Assembly: GCA_034509735.1 (NCBI GenBank)
Contig: JACGWO010000005.1
Coordinates: forward strand, 31,712,479-31,776,478
From: Sesamum alatum
Lineage: Eukaryota > Streptophyta > Magnoliopsida > Lamiales > Pedaliaceae
Reading direction: 5' to 3'
DNA: 64,000 bases
The notes under the pieces are model-generated. The model was not told the DNA's origin. It worked only from the letters and a program-made list of their open reading frames with translations, and made no database searches. The position numbers and the translations under genes were made by a program. Shown here in pieces: positions 20,742 through 34,390 of this stretch (its first letter is position 1; each line of letters begins with the position of its first letter).

Positions 20742-23700
20742 ATGACTGGACGCAGGATAAGGGCGAAGGTCCGTAGGAGCCACCTATATACCTTTGCTTG
20801 CCACAGGTCACATCCTCCTCAGGAAGATGGATCTCAGGACACCCAAGGACCTGGTTACTCACGAATTGTTTGCTGCAACCAGCCTCATGTGCACACTCAA
20901 AAACCTAACAAGTACTGCACAAATTATATTTCAACCACCAAGTACAATATCCTTACATTCCTACCAAAGGCCATATTTGAACAATTCAGACGTGTTGCCA
21001 ACTTGTATTTTCTCCTAGCTGCAGTCTTATCACTAACTCCTGTATCACCATTTGGTCCTCTGAGTATGATTGCTCCGCTAGCTTTCGTGGTGGGATTGAG
21101 TATGGCTAAAGAAGCTCTGGAAGATTGGCGAAGGTTTATACAGGATATGAAGGTTAACTTACGAAAAGCAGGCGTACATAAGCAGGATGGTGTATTTGGT
21201 CTTAAACCCTGGATGAAGCTTTGCGTCGGAGATATAGTGAAAGTAGAGAAGGATCAATTCTTCCCTGCTGATTTGCTTCTTTTGTCTTCAAGTTACGAAG
21301 ATGGAATTTGTTATGTTGAAACTATGAACTTGGATGGGGAAACAAATTTGAAGGTGAAAAGAGCACTGGAGACAACCTTACCCCTGGACAGTGATCCAAC
21401 TTTCAGGGAATTTAGTGCAACCATAAGATGTGAGGATCCTAACCCCAGTCTTTACACTTTTGTGGGTAAGTTCGAATATAATGGCAAGGTCTATCCTCTT
21501 GATCCTAGCCAGATTCTCCTCCGAGATTCAAAGCTTCGGAACACAGCCTATGTTTATGGAGTAGTGATATTCACGGGTCATGATAGCAAAGTAATGCAAA
21601 ATGCTACAAAATCTCCTTCAAAAAGGAGCAGGATTGAGAAACAAATGGACAAAATAATATACATTCTTTTCAATATTTTGGTGTTCATCTCAATCATCAG
21701 CAGTGCAGGTTTTCTCGTGAAGACTAAACATGATTTGCCGAAGTGGTGGTATTTACAGGTCCCAGACAGTAAAGGTCTCTTTGATCCTGGCAAACCACTA
21801 AAGTCAGGGTTTTATCATCTCATCACTGCTCTTATGTTGTATGGATATTTGATACCAATATCCCTCTATGTGTCAATTGAGATTGTAAAAGTCCTCCAGG
21901 CTCTATTTATCAATCAGGATATTCATATGTATGATGACGAGACTGGAACTCCTGCTCAGGCACGGACATCGAACTTAAATGAGGAATTAGGACAGGTTGA
22001 TACAATCCTATCTGATAAAACTGGCACCCTGACATGCAATCAAATGGACTTCCTTAAATGCTCCATTGCTGGTACTGCATACGGCACTCGTGCTAGTGAT
22101 GTAGAACTTGCTGCTGCAAAACAGATGGTCATGGACTTGGATGGACAGGGCCAAAGCGGCATGGGTGAGAAAAGTGGACATGATTTTGTAGACTCAGAAA
22201 TTCAGTTGGAGACTGTTGTTACTTCAAAAGATGACGATGATCTTAAACCTTCAATAAAGGGGTTTAGCTTTGAGGATGACCGCCTAATGAATGGGAATTG
22301 GTTAAAAGAACCCGATAAGGATGACATCTTGTTATTCTTCAGAATACTAGGAGTTTGTCACACTGCAATTCCAGAGCAAAATGAAGAGACAGGGACCTTT
22401 ACTTATGAAGCAGAATCACCGGACGAAGGTGCATTTCTTGTTGCCGCTAGAGAATTCGGTTTTGAGTTCTGTAAAAGAACTCAGTCAAGTGTGTTTGTAC
22501 GTGAGAGATATCCTTTGTTTCAAGAGCCTACTGAAAGGTGAGACCACAAAAGGATAGTTCTCCCTACTGCTTGAAAAAATAGTTTATCTGCGATTGTAAT
22601 ATTTATCTGTGAATTCAGGGAGTACAAAGTTTTGAATTTGTTGGATTTCACTAGCAAACGGAAGAGAATGTCTGTAATTATTAGGGATGAGAATGATCAG
22701 ATTCTCCTCCTATGTAAAGGAGCTGACAGGTACGTCACTAATCATATATTACTTGGTGCTTAAGTTGAAAGAATTAAAATTAGGCAGCGGCTGCTCTCTA
22801 ATGTTGTTTATGTCATTTCTGATTTCCTTTTAAAGCCCTTTTCCAATTATGATAACTTGTGACTGAGTCATCAGTTTAAGATCAGCCAGATGCAACTTTT
22901 ATTTTGGTAATCCAATTCTAACTGTATTAAGCTATATAGATTTGCTCTTGAATTTACTCCATTTCTTTGTTGCAGCATCATCTTTGATAGGTTACACAGT
23001 GATGGGAAAATGTATGAGGAAGCCACCACAAAGCATTTGAATGAGTATGGGGAGGCTGGACTGCGTACTCTTGCACTCGCTTACAAGAAACTCGATGAGG
23101 CAGAGTATTCTGCTTGGAATGAAGAGTTTATGAAAGCAAAAACTTCATTTGGTGCTGATAGAGAAGCAAACCTTGAGCGGGTTTCTGACATGATGGAAAG
23201 GGACTTGATACTTGTTGGTGCAACTGCTGTAGAGGACAAATTACAGAATGGAGTATGTCGTATATCCTATTGATGCTATTAAATCTATCAGTTGACACAT
23301 GCTTCCTCTCTCCTTCTGTCATTAATCCTTATTACTTCTGTGCAGGTGCCCCAGTGCATAGACAAACTGGCACAAGCTGGTCTTAAGATCTGGGTTCTAA
23401 CAGGTGATAAGATGGAAACTGCAATTAATATCGGGTCTGTTTCTCCCCATTCGAATGTGGCTTTACATATTTTTTATCATAGCATTTGATTTTCAAAGCT
23501 TTCTAGGTTCCAAAACTGAGTTCTTGTCATTGCGATGCAGATTTGCTTGTAGTTTGCTTCGACAGGGAATGAAACAAATATGTATAGCACTGAAAAATGA
23601 TGAATTGGTCCAAGATAACAAAAAGGTAGTTTTTACATGGAAGAATTGAAATAATATTTGGCAAAGTTGATTCATTTATGGTAGCCTTTTGTTTCATCTT

Positions 23701-26700
23701 TTATTAGGCAAAGGAGGATATCTTAATGCAAATCACCAAAGCAACCGAAATGATCACAGAAGAAAAGGATCCTCATGCTGCATTTGCATTGATCATTGAT
23801 GGGAAAACTCTAACTTATGCACTGGAGGATGATATGAAGCATCAATTTTTGAATTTAGCGGTTCATTGTGCTTCTGTCATATGCTGTCGAGTCTCACCCA
23901 GGCAAAAAGCTCTGGTATACTAAAGTTTTATAATCAGTCTCTTCTCCTATTAAATTCATTGACCTTTGAACTGTTCTATTGTCATATGATTGTGAGTTTA
24001 TCATTGCCTCTATTTCACACTTATGTCTGGCAATTAGGTAACGAGGTTAGTAAAAGAAGGAACTGGGAAAATCACATTAGCAATTGGTGATGGTGCAAAT
24101 GATGTTGGTATGATTCAAGAAGCGGACATTGGTGTTGGCATCAGTGGCTGCGAAGGAATGCAGGTCAGTGATGAATCTGTCTCACTTCTGTTATTGTATG
24201 CATCTAGTGAATACCCAAAAGTCTAAAATAGTTTCTAGGAACTATAGAGCGATAACATTTTCTAACTTTTACACGTGATTCAAGTATTGGACTTGTATAA
24301 GTTACCCCACACGAATGTCTGGAGGACCTGAAAACCAAAATTTTACTTTAAGCAAAAATTCTGACAAAGTTCTTCGGATTTAATATATTAAGGAAATATA
24401 AATGATACTCTAAAGTTTTTGGTCTTTCTGATTTTTTAATGAATTCAGAAGCCATGCCAGTCTGGAGTGCTTTCCTCCCATTCAGCATCATCTGTGTAAT
24501 ATTTGCAAACCACTGTTCTGCTTCAATTTTTTCTGAAAAAGTCATCAATTAGATGTACGGATTTCATCAGAGCACTAATCCAAGAGTCCGAGATGCTGAA
24601 TTAAGTTTCACAGAAGTTATGCCTCTCCAGTAATTTATCTGCTCCCATGCTAGTCCAACTTGATTATGAACTTCTTATCACGATATGACATCTTCCAAGA
24701 TTTCATCTAGAAAATGCCAATATATGGTATAGGGTGATATATATTTGACTATAACTTCATTTATTTTTCAAGGAAAGACCATCGAGCTCTGGGATCGTGT
24801 TGTATCTAGGTTTTTCTAAGGTGTTAGAATTTCTAATCATCAGCAGGTGATCAAATAACAATGAAAATTGTTGAATTTTTTATGAAGTGACAAGCTTTGG
24901 AGTTTTATTTTTCTTTTTCTTTTCTCTCCTATTCTTTTAAGGTTTTCCTTTCTTTCTCTGCTTAAAATGTATGCTAATACATTTGCAACTTTGTCTTTGG
25001 TGCTGACCTCAAAGGTAATCTTTTTTGGCCGCTGGCTTTGTTCTTTTTCCATTGTCTCATTTCAGAGTTTGGATGACAATCTTGTGTGCTATACAATAAC
25101 TAATTATCACAAAATCAAGTTGGAGAGTAAATTCAGATGAAATATCCGTATGACGAATGCAATAAACATAATCATAAACAATTAATTTATTCCGTTCACC
25201 TAAACCTATATGATACCTATATATTTTACCTTTTTCAGCTCTCATCCAGAATTCTGTGTCCATAGACTTCCATTTAGCAAATAGTTTCCTGGATAGAGCT
25301 ACGAGTTTTAAGATATTTATGTTAAGAGAGATATGCTCAGGTACCTCCTCCAGAATCTTTTCTTATCATGATGGTTTTCTGATCTTAACTCGGTAGTTCA
25401 AGTTTGTTTTGGACTCTTTGGACGAAATGATACCATCTTCTCTAAGCATGTTGTTCTGAGATTTTTTCTTTTTTGGATTGGTCATGCTGTCTGAGGTAAA
25501 TGAATAGACATGTAAAAGAATTTCTTATAGTTAATAATTGTGCATAAACTTGACCAAGATCTCATATCAACATTTCAACTTTACAAATTTTAGGACTTGT
25601 GGGTGTCATTAAATTCCCTTTTCTGAATTCCTCTTCTCATTTGATGTATGTTGCTTCATCACTACAGTTTCTCCCTCCGTCACTGTTATTATGAAGAAAG
25701 ATTTTGTTGTTATCTTTCAAAGAGGCGACTTGTTTTTCTTTTGAAGCTGTAGTTTTCCAGCATTATACTAACAGAAGCTATTATGCAAAGTAGAAGATTC
25801 ACCAAACTTTGTGCTTGTGGCAAATGTCATAGCTACTGCTCTTGTTAAGTTAATATTTTCTCAAGGGTTACATATCCCTATATCTCATTTGTGAGCGTCT
25901 GTTCTTTCATATGACCTCAAGCTTACTTAATAATAGTTGTATGCAGGCTGTGATGGCTAGTGACTTTGCAATTGCAGAGTTCCAATTTCTGGAGAGGCTT
26001 CTGGTTGTGCACGGACATTGGTGTTACAAAAGGATTGCTCAGATGGTAATTATCAAGATTGAACTTGATAGACTATCAGAAACATTCACTCATATATGAA
26101 GAAGCAAATAATTCCTTAGTTTGTATGCACTGTCATGTACCGTTCATGCCAGACATGGATGTAATACTCAACTTCATGCTATATTTGATTAATTCTAACC
26201 TGGACTACAATTTTCTGCTCGCAGATATGTTATTTCTTCTACAAGAACATTGCGTTTGGCCTTACAATCTTCTATTTCGAGGTTTTTGCTGGTTTTTCTG
26301 GACAGTCGGTGTATGATGACTGGTACATGCTGCTATTCAATGTTGTTCTCACTTCATTGCCCGTCATTTCGCTTGGAGTGTTCGAACAGGATGTGGATTC
26401 TGAAGTATGCTTGCAGGTTAGTTTTCTATGTTTGCTTTGCCTTCTAAGTTAACTTAACTCCCTGGAAACAAGGATTCTCAGATGGGTCTGTTAGATAATC
26501 CTACTTAACGGCCCACACCCAGCATTTTTGCCATATAGCAAGAAATCAGTGGGGGCTTATACAAAGTAATATGGCACTTGCTATTACCACCCAACCATAA
26601 AATTCTCCACCATCCCCCTTCTCCCATTGTTTGTATTGATGCAACTCTATATGATGCAGTTTCCAGCTTTATATCAGCAAGGACCAAAAAATTTGTTCTT

Positions 26701-27334
26701 TGATTGGCCAAGAATATTTGGTTGGATGGGAAATGGTTTCTACACTTCGCTCATTATATTCTTCCTCAACATCATCATCTATTATGACCAAGCTTTCCGT
26801 GCTGGAGGCCAAACTGCTGATATGACTGCCGTTGGCACTGCTATGATGACATGTGTTATTTGGGCCGTCAATTGCCAGATTGCCTTAACAATGTGCCACT
26901 TCACATGGATACAACACTTCCTCATTTTGGGTAGCATCGCTACTTGGTACCTGTTTCTCTTAATCTACGGAGAAATGCATTATGCTCTTCAAGTAAACGC
27001 CTATAGAGTCCTCCGAGAAGTTCTGGCTCCTGCTCCAATCTACTGGTCCTCAACCATCTTAGTGACGGTTGTTTGCAATATCCCTTACCTTGTGCACATT
27101 TCATTCCAAAGATCATTCAACCCATTGGATCATCACGTCATCCAAGAGATCAAGTACTACAATAAACACATTGAGGACGGGCGTATGTGGAGGCGGGAAC
27201 GTTCCAAGGCACGGGAGAAGACCAAGATTGGGTTCACGGCAAGAGTTGAGGCGAAAATCAGACAGGTGAGAGGGAAATTGCAGAGGAAATATTCGGTCAT
27301 GAGTAGCAGCAGTTCTGTAGCACAACAGACATAA
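20742..27334 (+). CDS. ALA: P4-type phospholipid-transporting ATPase (flippase), ALA4-7 clade
   Basis: Ten coding exons: 20742-22537, 22619-22729, 22976-23252, 23346-23434, 23541-23625, 23708-23914, 24038-24163, 25947-26045, 26225-26416 and 26660-27334, about 1218 residues, the usual size. P4-ATPases use ATP to move phospholipids from the outer to the inner leaflet, normally with an ALIS (CDC50) beta subunit. Key motifs are intact: actuator DGETN near residue 198, phosphorylation site [10 protein letters not shown] with Asp near 425, hinge GDGANDVGM near 872, and membrane helices around [12 protein letters not shown] and in the last two exons. The words [20 protein letters not shown] and [15 protein letters not shown], and the end [17 protein letters not shown], fit the ALA4/5/6/7 group. 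The first exon carries half the protein without an intron. The intron 24164-25946 is 1.8 kb. The gene appears functional. Confidence 0.95.
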
Positions 27335-27891
27335 CATTGATATACACAACTAGTTCTTTATTCTTTTCACCAATGTTAATAGTTTGAAGGGTTTCGGCTG
27401 GATGGAATGTTTATGTTGTTTTGGTCCATTTCTTGATTCATTATTGTTCCCCCAGGTATAGTCAGTACAAATGAGGTAATTTTCTTGAGCCAAAGCACTA
27501 AGGCTGCTCTCTCTCTATGTAAAATATTTATGTACAGCTTCTGCAAATAGTAGCTACATACATATCTGCCTCATTTCTCTTCCTTTTGTGCTTGTGTTTT
27601 TGGCTTTCTTGATTTTTCTGTTATACATCTCATTTTCCACTTGCAATTAAAAAATAAAATAAAATGAATTTGGTAAAATTTTGTAGATTCTTTTAGTTTT
27701 AGTTGTTTCCAGTACATGCTTAAGATATAAACTCTGGAAAACTTCTCACTTTGTGGCTTCAATATGACTCCATATTGTAATTATGTTGGCAAATGGAGGA
27801 AAGGGTTTCATTAATATAAACTCTTTGATGATATATGCATGGAATGCTCATAAAGACAAGAGGAAGTGGTGCTAATATATGTATTTTTTGG
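27335..27891. other. 3' UTR of the ALA gene and spacer
   Basis: The first few hundred bases are the likely 3' UTR. No coding exon is seen. Confidence 0.45.
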
Positions 27892-28189
27892 CATAATTAT
27901 ATTTTCACCCCTTTATTTATGGTTTATTTAGTCTCTGCTATTTGAAAAATTACAAAACACCTACAAAAAACGTCAACATTGTTTTCAAACCATTTCTGTT
28001 CTTTGAAAATTACACATACACTCCCCAAAAACGTCAAAATCATTACACAAGCTACCGATTCTTTTTTTGTTAATATCATCGATCTCATACCAAATCCCAT
28101 CAATCGAATCACTTTTTCAAGCCATGGGTGGTTTCTGTAACGTGTGTAAATATAAATCATAGATTAGCGGGTGTAAATATAATTATCCT
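27892..28189. mobile_element. MITE, family C
   Basis: Left end gcataattatattttcaccc. The right end, reverse-complemented, is aggataattatatttacaccc. The internal 'gaaaattaca' and 'acgtcaa(c/a)at' words occur twice. It resembles 18098-18362. Confidence 0.55.
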
Positions 28190-29022
28190 ATATTTTTTTA
28201 ATTTTTCTCTTCTCTATGAAATCACCTCTACAAAGCTCTCTCTCTCTCTCTTTGAATAATGTAGTATGCTGCAACTGCAATAGTTATTGCCCACAACCAA
28301 AGGATTTAAATGGCTGTTGCTAGGTTAGGTTGAGGTGGATTATTTTAAAATGCTGGCCACTCTCCCATTAATTTCACACCTACCATGCAAATTAATCTCT
28401 TTGACCAGTTTAAGTATATCAAAATTATTCACAGAAATGTTAGAAATTAGGGTGCTCATATTTCAATCCCATCATTCTTATTTCTCCTCTCTTCATTGGG
28501 AAGCAAGGGAGGTTAATTAGTCTTGGAAGATGAGATTATTGAGAAAAAGAAAAAGAGAAACACTCATTCAAAGTAACTAACATATAATTAAAATGTTCAG
28601 TTGAAATAATTATGCTTTCATCATTACTTTTTCTTGAAATAAATCTTGTCATTAATTGTTATTTCTTATTTCACTAAATTAAACCACAATATATCTTGAT
28701 CATATTACAAAAAGATCAGCAAATTATGATGATATTCTCCTCCTATACCCCCCCAACTTCAGAACATTCTTGAACAAAAGTCCTTGCAAAACACAGAAAA
28801 CAATCAAACCACCTCAATTTCTGACAAATTATCTCTTACCATTTCACATATATTGAAAAAAAAAAAAAAAACAGTGCACTCAGATTCTTGATCACCAAGA
28901 TCTTCACATTGCTAGAGCAAAATCATATATAGAAATTCAAAATTTCAATGTCTTGGATTTCAAGAACTTGACAACCCTTCACCAATAATATAAACATAAA
29001 CCCAAAAAAACTAAAAAGAAAA
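28190..29022. other. Spacer and 3' region of the DUF3511 gene
   Basis: Contains a short CT tract at 28236-28250 and an A run at 28856-28871. The part next to 29023 is the likely 3' UTR of the minus-strand gene. Confidence 0.4.
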
Positions 29023-29382
29023 TCACCACATCCCATGAATGACTTGGTTGCAAGCATCCTTGATCCACCTGAAGCTCTTCTTGACAGAACCCTTCATTTT
29101 ACCTTCAACTTCATAAGCTTTATAGCTAGCAACTCTCTTCTTCCTCTGGAACTCAGGGTCCACCTTCAAACTCCAACTCTTTGAACAAGAAGAATTACCA
29201 CTGTTTTTACTGTCTTGTTTCTTGATTTTCACCTCCTTAAAGTTGCTCCTTTTATCATAGTGGAGATCATGTGGTGGAGGATTATAGGTAGAAGTGCTGT
29301 AGCTCCTCAAATCATTCATGCTCGTTGGCTGCTTCTGCATCCCACTTTCTCTGCTTGATTTGGATCTTGAAAATTTCTCCAT
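29023..29382 (-). CDS. DUF3511-domain protein
   Basis: A single-exon gene of 119 residues. The amino half is low-complexity and rich in Ser, Lys and Arg (MEKFSRSKSSRESGMQKQ). The carboxyl half carries the plant-specific DUF3511 domain, with KKRVASYKAYEVEGKMKGSV followed by KKSFRWIKDACNQVIHGMW at the end. DUF3511 proteins are short, basic, plant-only and of unknown biochemical function. No signal peptide or membrane segment is visible. The length and the position of the domain at the end match the family. A (CT)-poor leader follows upstream. Confidence 0.88.
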   Translation of the reverse strand: MEKFSRSKSSRESGMQKQPTSMNDLRSYSTSTYNPPPHDLHYDKRSNFKEVKIKKQDSKNSGNSSCSKSWSLKVDPEFQRKKRVASYKAYEVEGKMKGSVKKSFRWIKDACNQVIHGMW

Positions 29383-30010
29383 TTATAGAGACAGAAACAC
29401 AGGGGAGACTGGAGAGGGAAAAGGGGTTCTTGTGATATGCTGCTGACTCTGAGAGGTTTTTGTAGAGTGGAGTGGAGGACTTCTGGTGGTGGCTTTTAGC
29501 TTTTTATTGCAACTTCCTTAGCTGTGCCCTCTCTGTGTTTAATTATTGTTTGAGGCTTCTCCATTTCACCAATTTCAAAGTCTTTATTTTCATTTTTTAT
29601 TATACTAACTGTACTCAACTTAGCAAGAATTCAGGTTTAACTCTCTTATACCACGTTTGCTTGGATTTATAAGGTTGGATAAAAATTTTAGTACAGTCTA
29701 ATAAATTATATTGCAATATTGGTGGTTACTAATTAACTGTAGAACCTGTATAACACAATCCATCTCTTGAGTTATTAGCTCACTCGCTGAATTAACCCCA
29801 CAATGTAAATGTTTTTTTAAATATATTTAATTTAAATTTTTCCTATCACCTATTTAATCGAATATTCAAATTTAATGGGGTCTTAGTATGTTCTGGAGCT
29901 GCGCCAATCAAATTGAATAATATCTTAATAAATTTCAAAAGCAAAAATATTTTATGAAAGATTAGATTCCCTTAATTGAGGACGTTCGGTTTTTTTTTTT
30001 TTTTTTTTTT
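29383..30010. other. DUF3511 promoter region and spacer
   Basis: The proximal 150 bases are the likely leader and promoter. A long T run lies at 29992-30010, immediately before a MITE. Confidence 0.4.
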
Positions 30011-30516
30011 GGGGTATACACCCTCTCTTCTGAGGTTTAGTGTAATTACATGTAAACCCATATGGTTTAAGAAATTACATCTAATATCCCTGAGTTTTGC
30101 TCCTGTTTAACAAATAGGTCTCGTCGTTAGTCAAAATTTCATCGAATTTGTTGATATTAGCAAAAGAAACTAAATGCTTTTATAGGTCAAACAAATCTTT
30201 TTTATGACCAAACTACCCTTATATATCTCCACACGTTAATGCATGTGAGGTGGTATATCTTCACGGTTATAAGGGTATTGTAGTCATAAAAGATTTATTT
30301 GGCATGCAATAAGTTAGTAATAAGTCAATCAAGGGTAAATATCAATTTTCATTAAGTTTTTTTGTTGATATCAACAAATTCAATGAATTTTGACTAACGG
30401 ATAAATCTATTTGTTAGATGGGCGTAAACTTCAAGGGTACTAAATATAATTTTCCAAACTACACAGAATTTATATGTAATTACACCAAATCTCATGAAAA
30501 GGAGGTATACTTATCC
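30011..30516. mobile_element. MITE, family B
   Basis: Left end ggggtatacaccctctcttc. The right end, reverse-complemented, is ggataagtatacctcctttt. Both run into 'gag(g/a)tttggtgtaattacat' type words. Inside are 'atcgaatttgttgatatt' on the left and the matching 'gatatcaacaaattcaatga' on the right, so the inverted repeat extends far inward. A 'cataaaagatttatttgg' word lies in the centre. It is related to 17371-17869 and 35956-36506. Confidence 0.75.
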
Positions 30517-31463
30517 ATTTATTTTTTTATGCATAACATTTTTGCATAGGACTATATGAGTATTAGTTGCATGAAGCTGATGATACTTTTGTGCCAGTTC
30601 ACTATGTTTTAAGCCCAATTTGTAAATTACACAAATTGAATGGCTTTTTGCAGATTTTGTGCCTCTTGGCAATGGTGCAAGATTTGATGTTTAATTAACA
30701 TGTATTAGTTGAGTTGACCCGTCCTCATTAAGGTAACACACTTCTTTAATTAAATTAAAAAGAATGTCATTCTTGTCGTTATCTACTTTAAAACTTTACT
30801 TGATTGTATATTTAAATCTAATTAGACAAATTAAATTCATAGTTAATATTATCATGGAAAATAAACTAAAATCTTCATATATCAAATATTTCAATTAATT
30901 TATATTTTATTAACCCCACCAAACAAATTGCACTTAGTTTATTAGTTATTTGAATCATGGAACATAGCAAAGCAGACAAGTTGAAAATAAGAAAAAAAAA
31001 ATCATACGAAGAAAGAAATACGAAGTAATGTAAGAAAAAAGGAACATGAAGTGACGTAAATAAAAATATAGTTGATTGATAAGAAAAAAAATCGTAATTA
31101 TAAAATTGTGAAAAGAAAATGTTGAAATAACTATTCTAATGAAAAAAGAAAATTAAAAAATCAATTTAAATATTTAAAAGTTGTTACGACAAAATAAATA
31201 AAAAATGGAGCAGACGGTATAATAAGTGAATTAGAATTTAACCAAAATTTTGGGGCCAAAATTGAATACGTTACATAAAGATACCTACAGACAAAATTTG
31301 CATTAGTATATATGCTGCAAAGATGGATATGGATGCAGCAGTTTGAACAGATGATCTTTTGCAAAATAAATTGGACAAGAAGAAGAGGAAAAGACATTAA
31401 CTAGCATCAAGAAACTTCAAAGCCCCCCCTTTTTTTCCCTCAACCAAACCTAAAAAAACCAAC
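30517..31463. other. AT-rich spacer and 3' region of eIF4A
   Basis: No exon seen. The part near 31463 would be the 3' UTR of eIF4A. Confidence 0.4.
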
Positions 31464-33245
31464 TCAAAGAAGATCAGCAACATTTGATGGGAGTTCTTCG
31501 ATGACAACGTTGTAGAACTTCTGGATGTCGTGGAGCATTTTTTCATCGTCCCTTGTCAAGAAGTTTATGGCAACTCCTTTCCTTCCAAACCTTCCACTTC
31601 TTCCGATACGATGCAGGTAGTTCTCGGGCTGAGTTGGGAGATCATAGTTTATAACGAGAGATACTTGCTGCACGTCAATACCACGAGCCAAGAGATCGGT
31701 TGTGATGAGGACACGAGAAGAGCCAGAGCGGAATTCGCGCATGATGATGTCTCGAGTGTTCTGGTCCATGTCACCATGGGTAGCTGAGACGGTGTGGTCC
31801 CGCCCTCGCATCTTGTCGGTGAGCCAGTCGACCTTCCGTCTGGTGTTCACAAATATGACGCTCTGAGTGATGGCAAGGGTCTCGTAAAGATCGCAGAGTG
31901 TTTCCAGTTTCCACTCTTCCTTTTCGACATTGACGTAGAATTGCTTAATACCCTCGAGAGTAAGCTCATCCCGCTTCACCAAGATCCTCACAGGCTTATT
32001 CATGAACTTCCTGGTGATTTCAAGGGCTTCTGGTGGCATTGTAGCAGAAAAGACCCCAACTTGTACTTTAGATGGCAGCAACTGGAAGATATCATATATC
32101 TAGCAGCACAAATATTCCGTAATTAGTAACGCCTCCACGAAAGAAAATGATAAAATGAAGAATGATGGACCAGGCCATATCTCTGAATGATAAAGAAAAC
32201 TGGTACCATCCACAATAAAGCATTTACACAAACACAAGTCTCTACAGGCAAGCTCAAAAGTTGCGGAATCTATTACAGCAAGGCGGAGAGGAAGAAATGT
32301 ACCTGATCCTTAAAACCCCGTGAGAGCATCTCATCTGCCTCATCCAATACAAACATTCTGATGTAATCAGCACGAAGTGACTGTCTCCGCAACATGTCAA
32401 ACACACGACCAGGGGTTCCAACAACAACATGAACCCCAGCTGAAAGAATCCGCTGATCCTCCCGGACACTGGTTCCACCCACACAAGCATGAACCTTCAC
32501 GCCAAGGTAGTCACCAAGCGCTCGCATAACCTTCTCAATCTGCTGTGCCAGTTCTCTAGTGGGCGCCAAAACCAAGGCTTGGCACTGTGTTAGACCATAA
32601 TCAAGCTGCTGCAAAATGCCAGAGCAGAAGGTAGCAGTTTTTCCAGTTCCAGACTGGGCCTGCTGAATGACATCGAGTCCCTTGCAGAATGGAACAATGC
32701 CCCTTTGCTGGATAGCAGAGGGCTTCTCAAAACCTTCATGGAACAAAAAAGGTGAAAACACTATAAGCACGCATTGCTACTTCGAGTTATAACAGAGATA
32801 ATCGGTCAGTAAAAAGGCAAAGGCTTGAGGAAGTAGTCAAGTCTAATCGAATTTATCCATACAACAGCTCTTCCATCAATATATGTGGTTGTCTAAATAA
32901 GGCTTGAAGTAAATTAATGGTCCTGATCTAGTTATTCTGAAAATAAAAGACAGCTCATTTGAAAACATACCATATGCATAAATGCCTCTAAGGAGGTTCT
33001 CCTGAAGACCCATAGCATCAAAACTATCATAAACCTCATCATAAGAAGTAAAGAAATCTTGTCCATCAACTTGGAGCCTGCACCAGAAAATTGAACAAGA
33101 TAAAACATCTAAACTATTGCTACCATATTATTCCAATGAACAAGTCATGATACACATTATCATTCACAGAGGAAACTTACACTTCCATCTTTGCGTCAAA
33201 CTCGCGTGCATCAAATTGGGATCCTGCTGGTGCCAAACCTGCCAT
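31464..33245 (-). CDS. EIF4A: Eukaryotic initiation factor 4A (DEAD-box RNA helicase)
   Basis: Four coding exons on the minus strand, 33181-33245, 32971-33077, 32303-32733 and 31464-32099, encode 412 residues, the normal eIF4A length. It is an ATP-dependent RNA helicase that unwinds mRNA leaders as part of eIF4F in the cytosol. All motifs are present: Q motif [11 protein letters not shown] (59-69), Walker A AQSGTGKT (83-90), PTREL (115-119), TPGR (164-167), DEAD (188-191), SAT (219-221), ARGID, and [11 protein letters not shown] near the end. The protein begins [19 protein letters not shown] and ends [10 protein letters not shown]. The start is the first ATG after the acceptor of a leader intron of about 1 kb (33250-34237). 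The first non-coding exon would lie at about 34238-34375. The gene looks fully functional. Confidence 0.97.
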
Positions 33246-34390
33246 AGCTGCAGTTTGCCAAAAAAAAAAACCCTAATAAGTTTATATTGGAAAACTGACA
33301 AGAGTTGAAAAATGAAATCAAGAATCAGACACTTACGCCTGCTATATGTTATTATGGGGGGGTGGGGAAAGAAATCAAACTAAGGAAGTGAAAAAATAAA
33401 CTTAAAAGCTCAAAAGATGGACAGAAGAACCACATGTCCTCCATTTTTCAAGATAAATGATTTCAAAGAAGAGCCAAACTTGCAATCCACCAGATATGTA
33501 GTACAAGCATTAAACTTCTTTTTCAATGTATGGGGAAGATAACCGAAGGGACAGGGAGCTATCATACAACAAGAACTAAATGGTCTGCACATGATAACCC
33601 CCATTTTCCTCTTCCCCAAGATTTTGTACAAGCTCTCACAAGCAACATACGCATTCCCAAGGTTCGAAAAATAGAGTTAAACAACAGAGAAGCCCATAAA
33701 CCTTATTTCACCAAAAGATCAATCTTTTTACACAGAAAACTAATAAATTACAGAACAATCTGCTGGAAAGGAGAACTCTTTCAGATCCAAGTCCACCCCC
33801 CAGTGCCACTGAAGTCAGTATCTTCAACTACATTGATGCAATACATATAACTTATCCCAATTAAACAAATGAACTATGGCTCCCAAATTGAATCCCAACA
33901 AACAAATAACTCACAGACATTACATTACATTAAAGGGATTGAAACCTCATACCACACGCCGAAAAACACACAGATTTAATACGAAAACAAGCAAACCTCC
34001 AAATTCCAAGATCCCAGCACCCAAAAAATCTCCAGAAACCTAAAGACATATATAGCATTAAACCATCACCTCTTCACACTACCACAGTACAGAATAACAG
34101 ATCAAAAACCATAACACTCTCAAAAACCCAACACGATAAAACCTACAAAACACTGCACAACCAAAACCCCAAAAATTAAAAATTAAAAAAAAAATAGAAA
34201 ACAGAAACAAAAAAGGCATGATTACAGATCGAACCTTTGAATTGGAAGGAAGAAAAAACTTGTCGCGGGATTGATTAAACTGGTGAATAACTCCTCGGAT
34301 CTGCGCCGTGGAGTTGGATGAAGAAGAAGAAGTTAGTGAAAGAAATCGCTTTTGTGTTTGCAAAAAACAAGGGGCTGCTTTAAGGTTAAG
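33246..34390 (-). promoter_or_regulatory. eIF4A leader intron and first non-coding exon
   Basis: A 5' leader intron of about 1 kb runs between the AG before the ATG exon and a donor near 34237 (ttcaaag then gttcgatc on the minus strand). The first exon upstream of it is CTTCTT-rich on the minus strand. Introns in the leader are typical of plant eIF4A genes and often raise expression. Confidence 0.55.

Noticed and set aside
28236..28250. CT tract as leader of a hidden gene
   Set aside because: No coding exon follows on either strand.
31530..32126. Plus-strand reading frames across eIF4A
   Set aside because: They are antisense shadows of conserved helicase exons and show no family resemblance.
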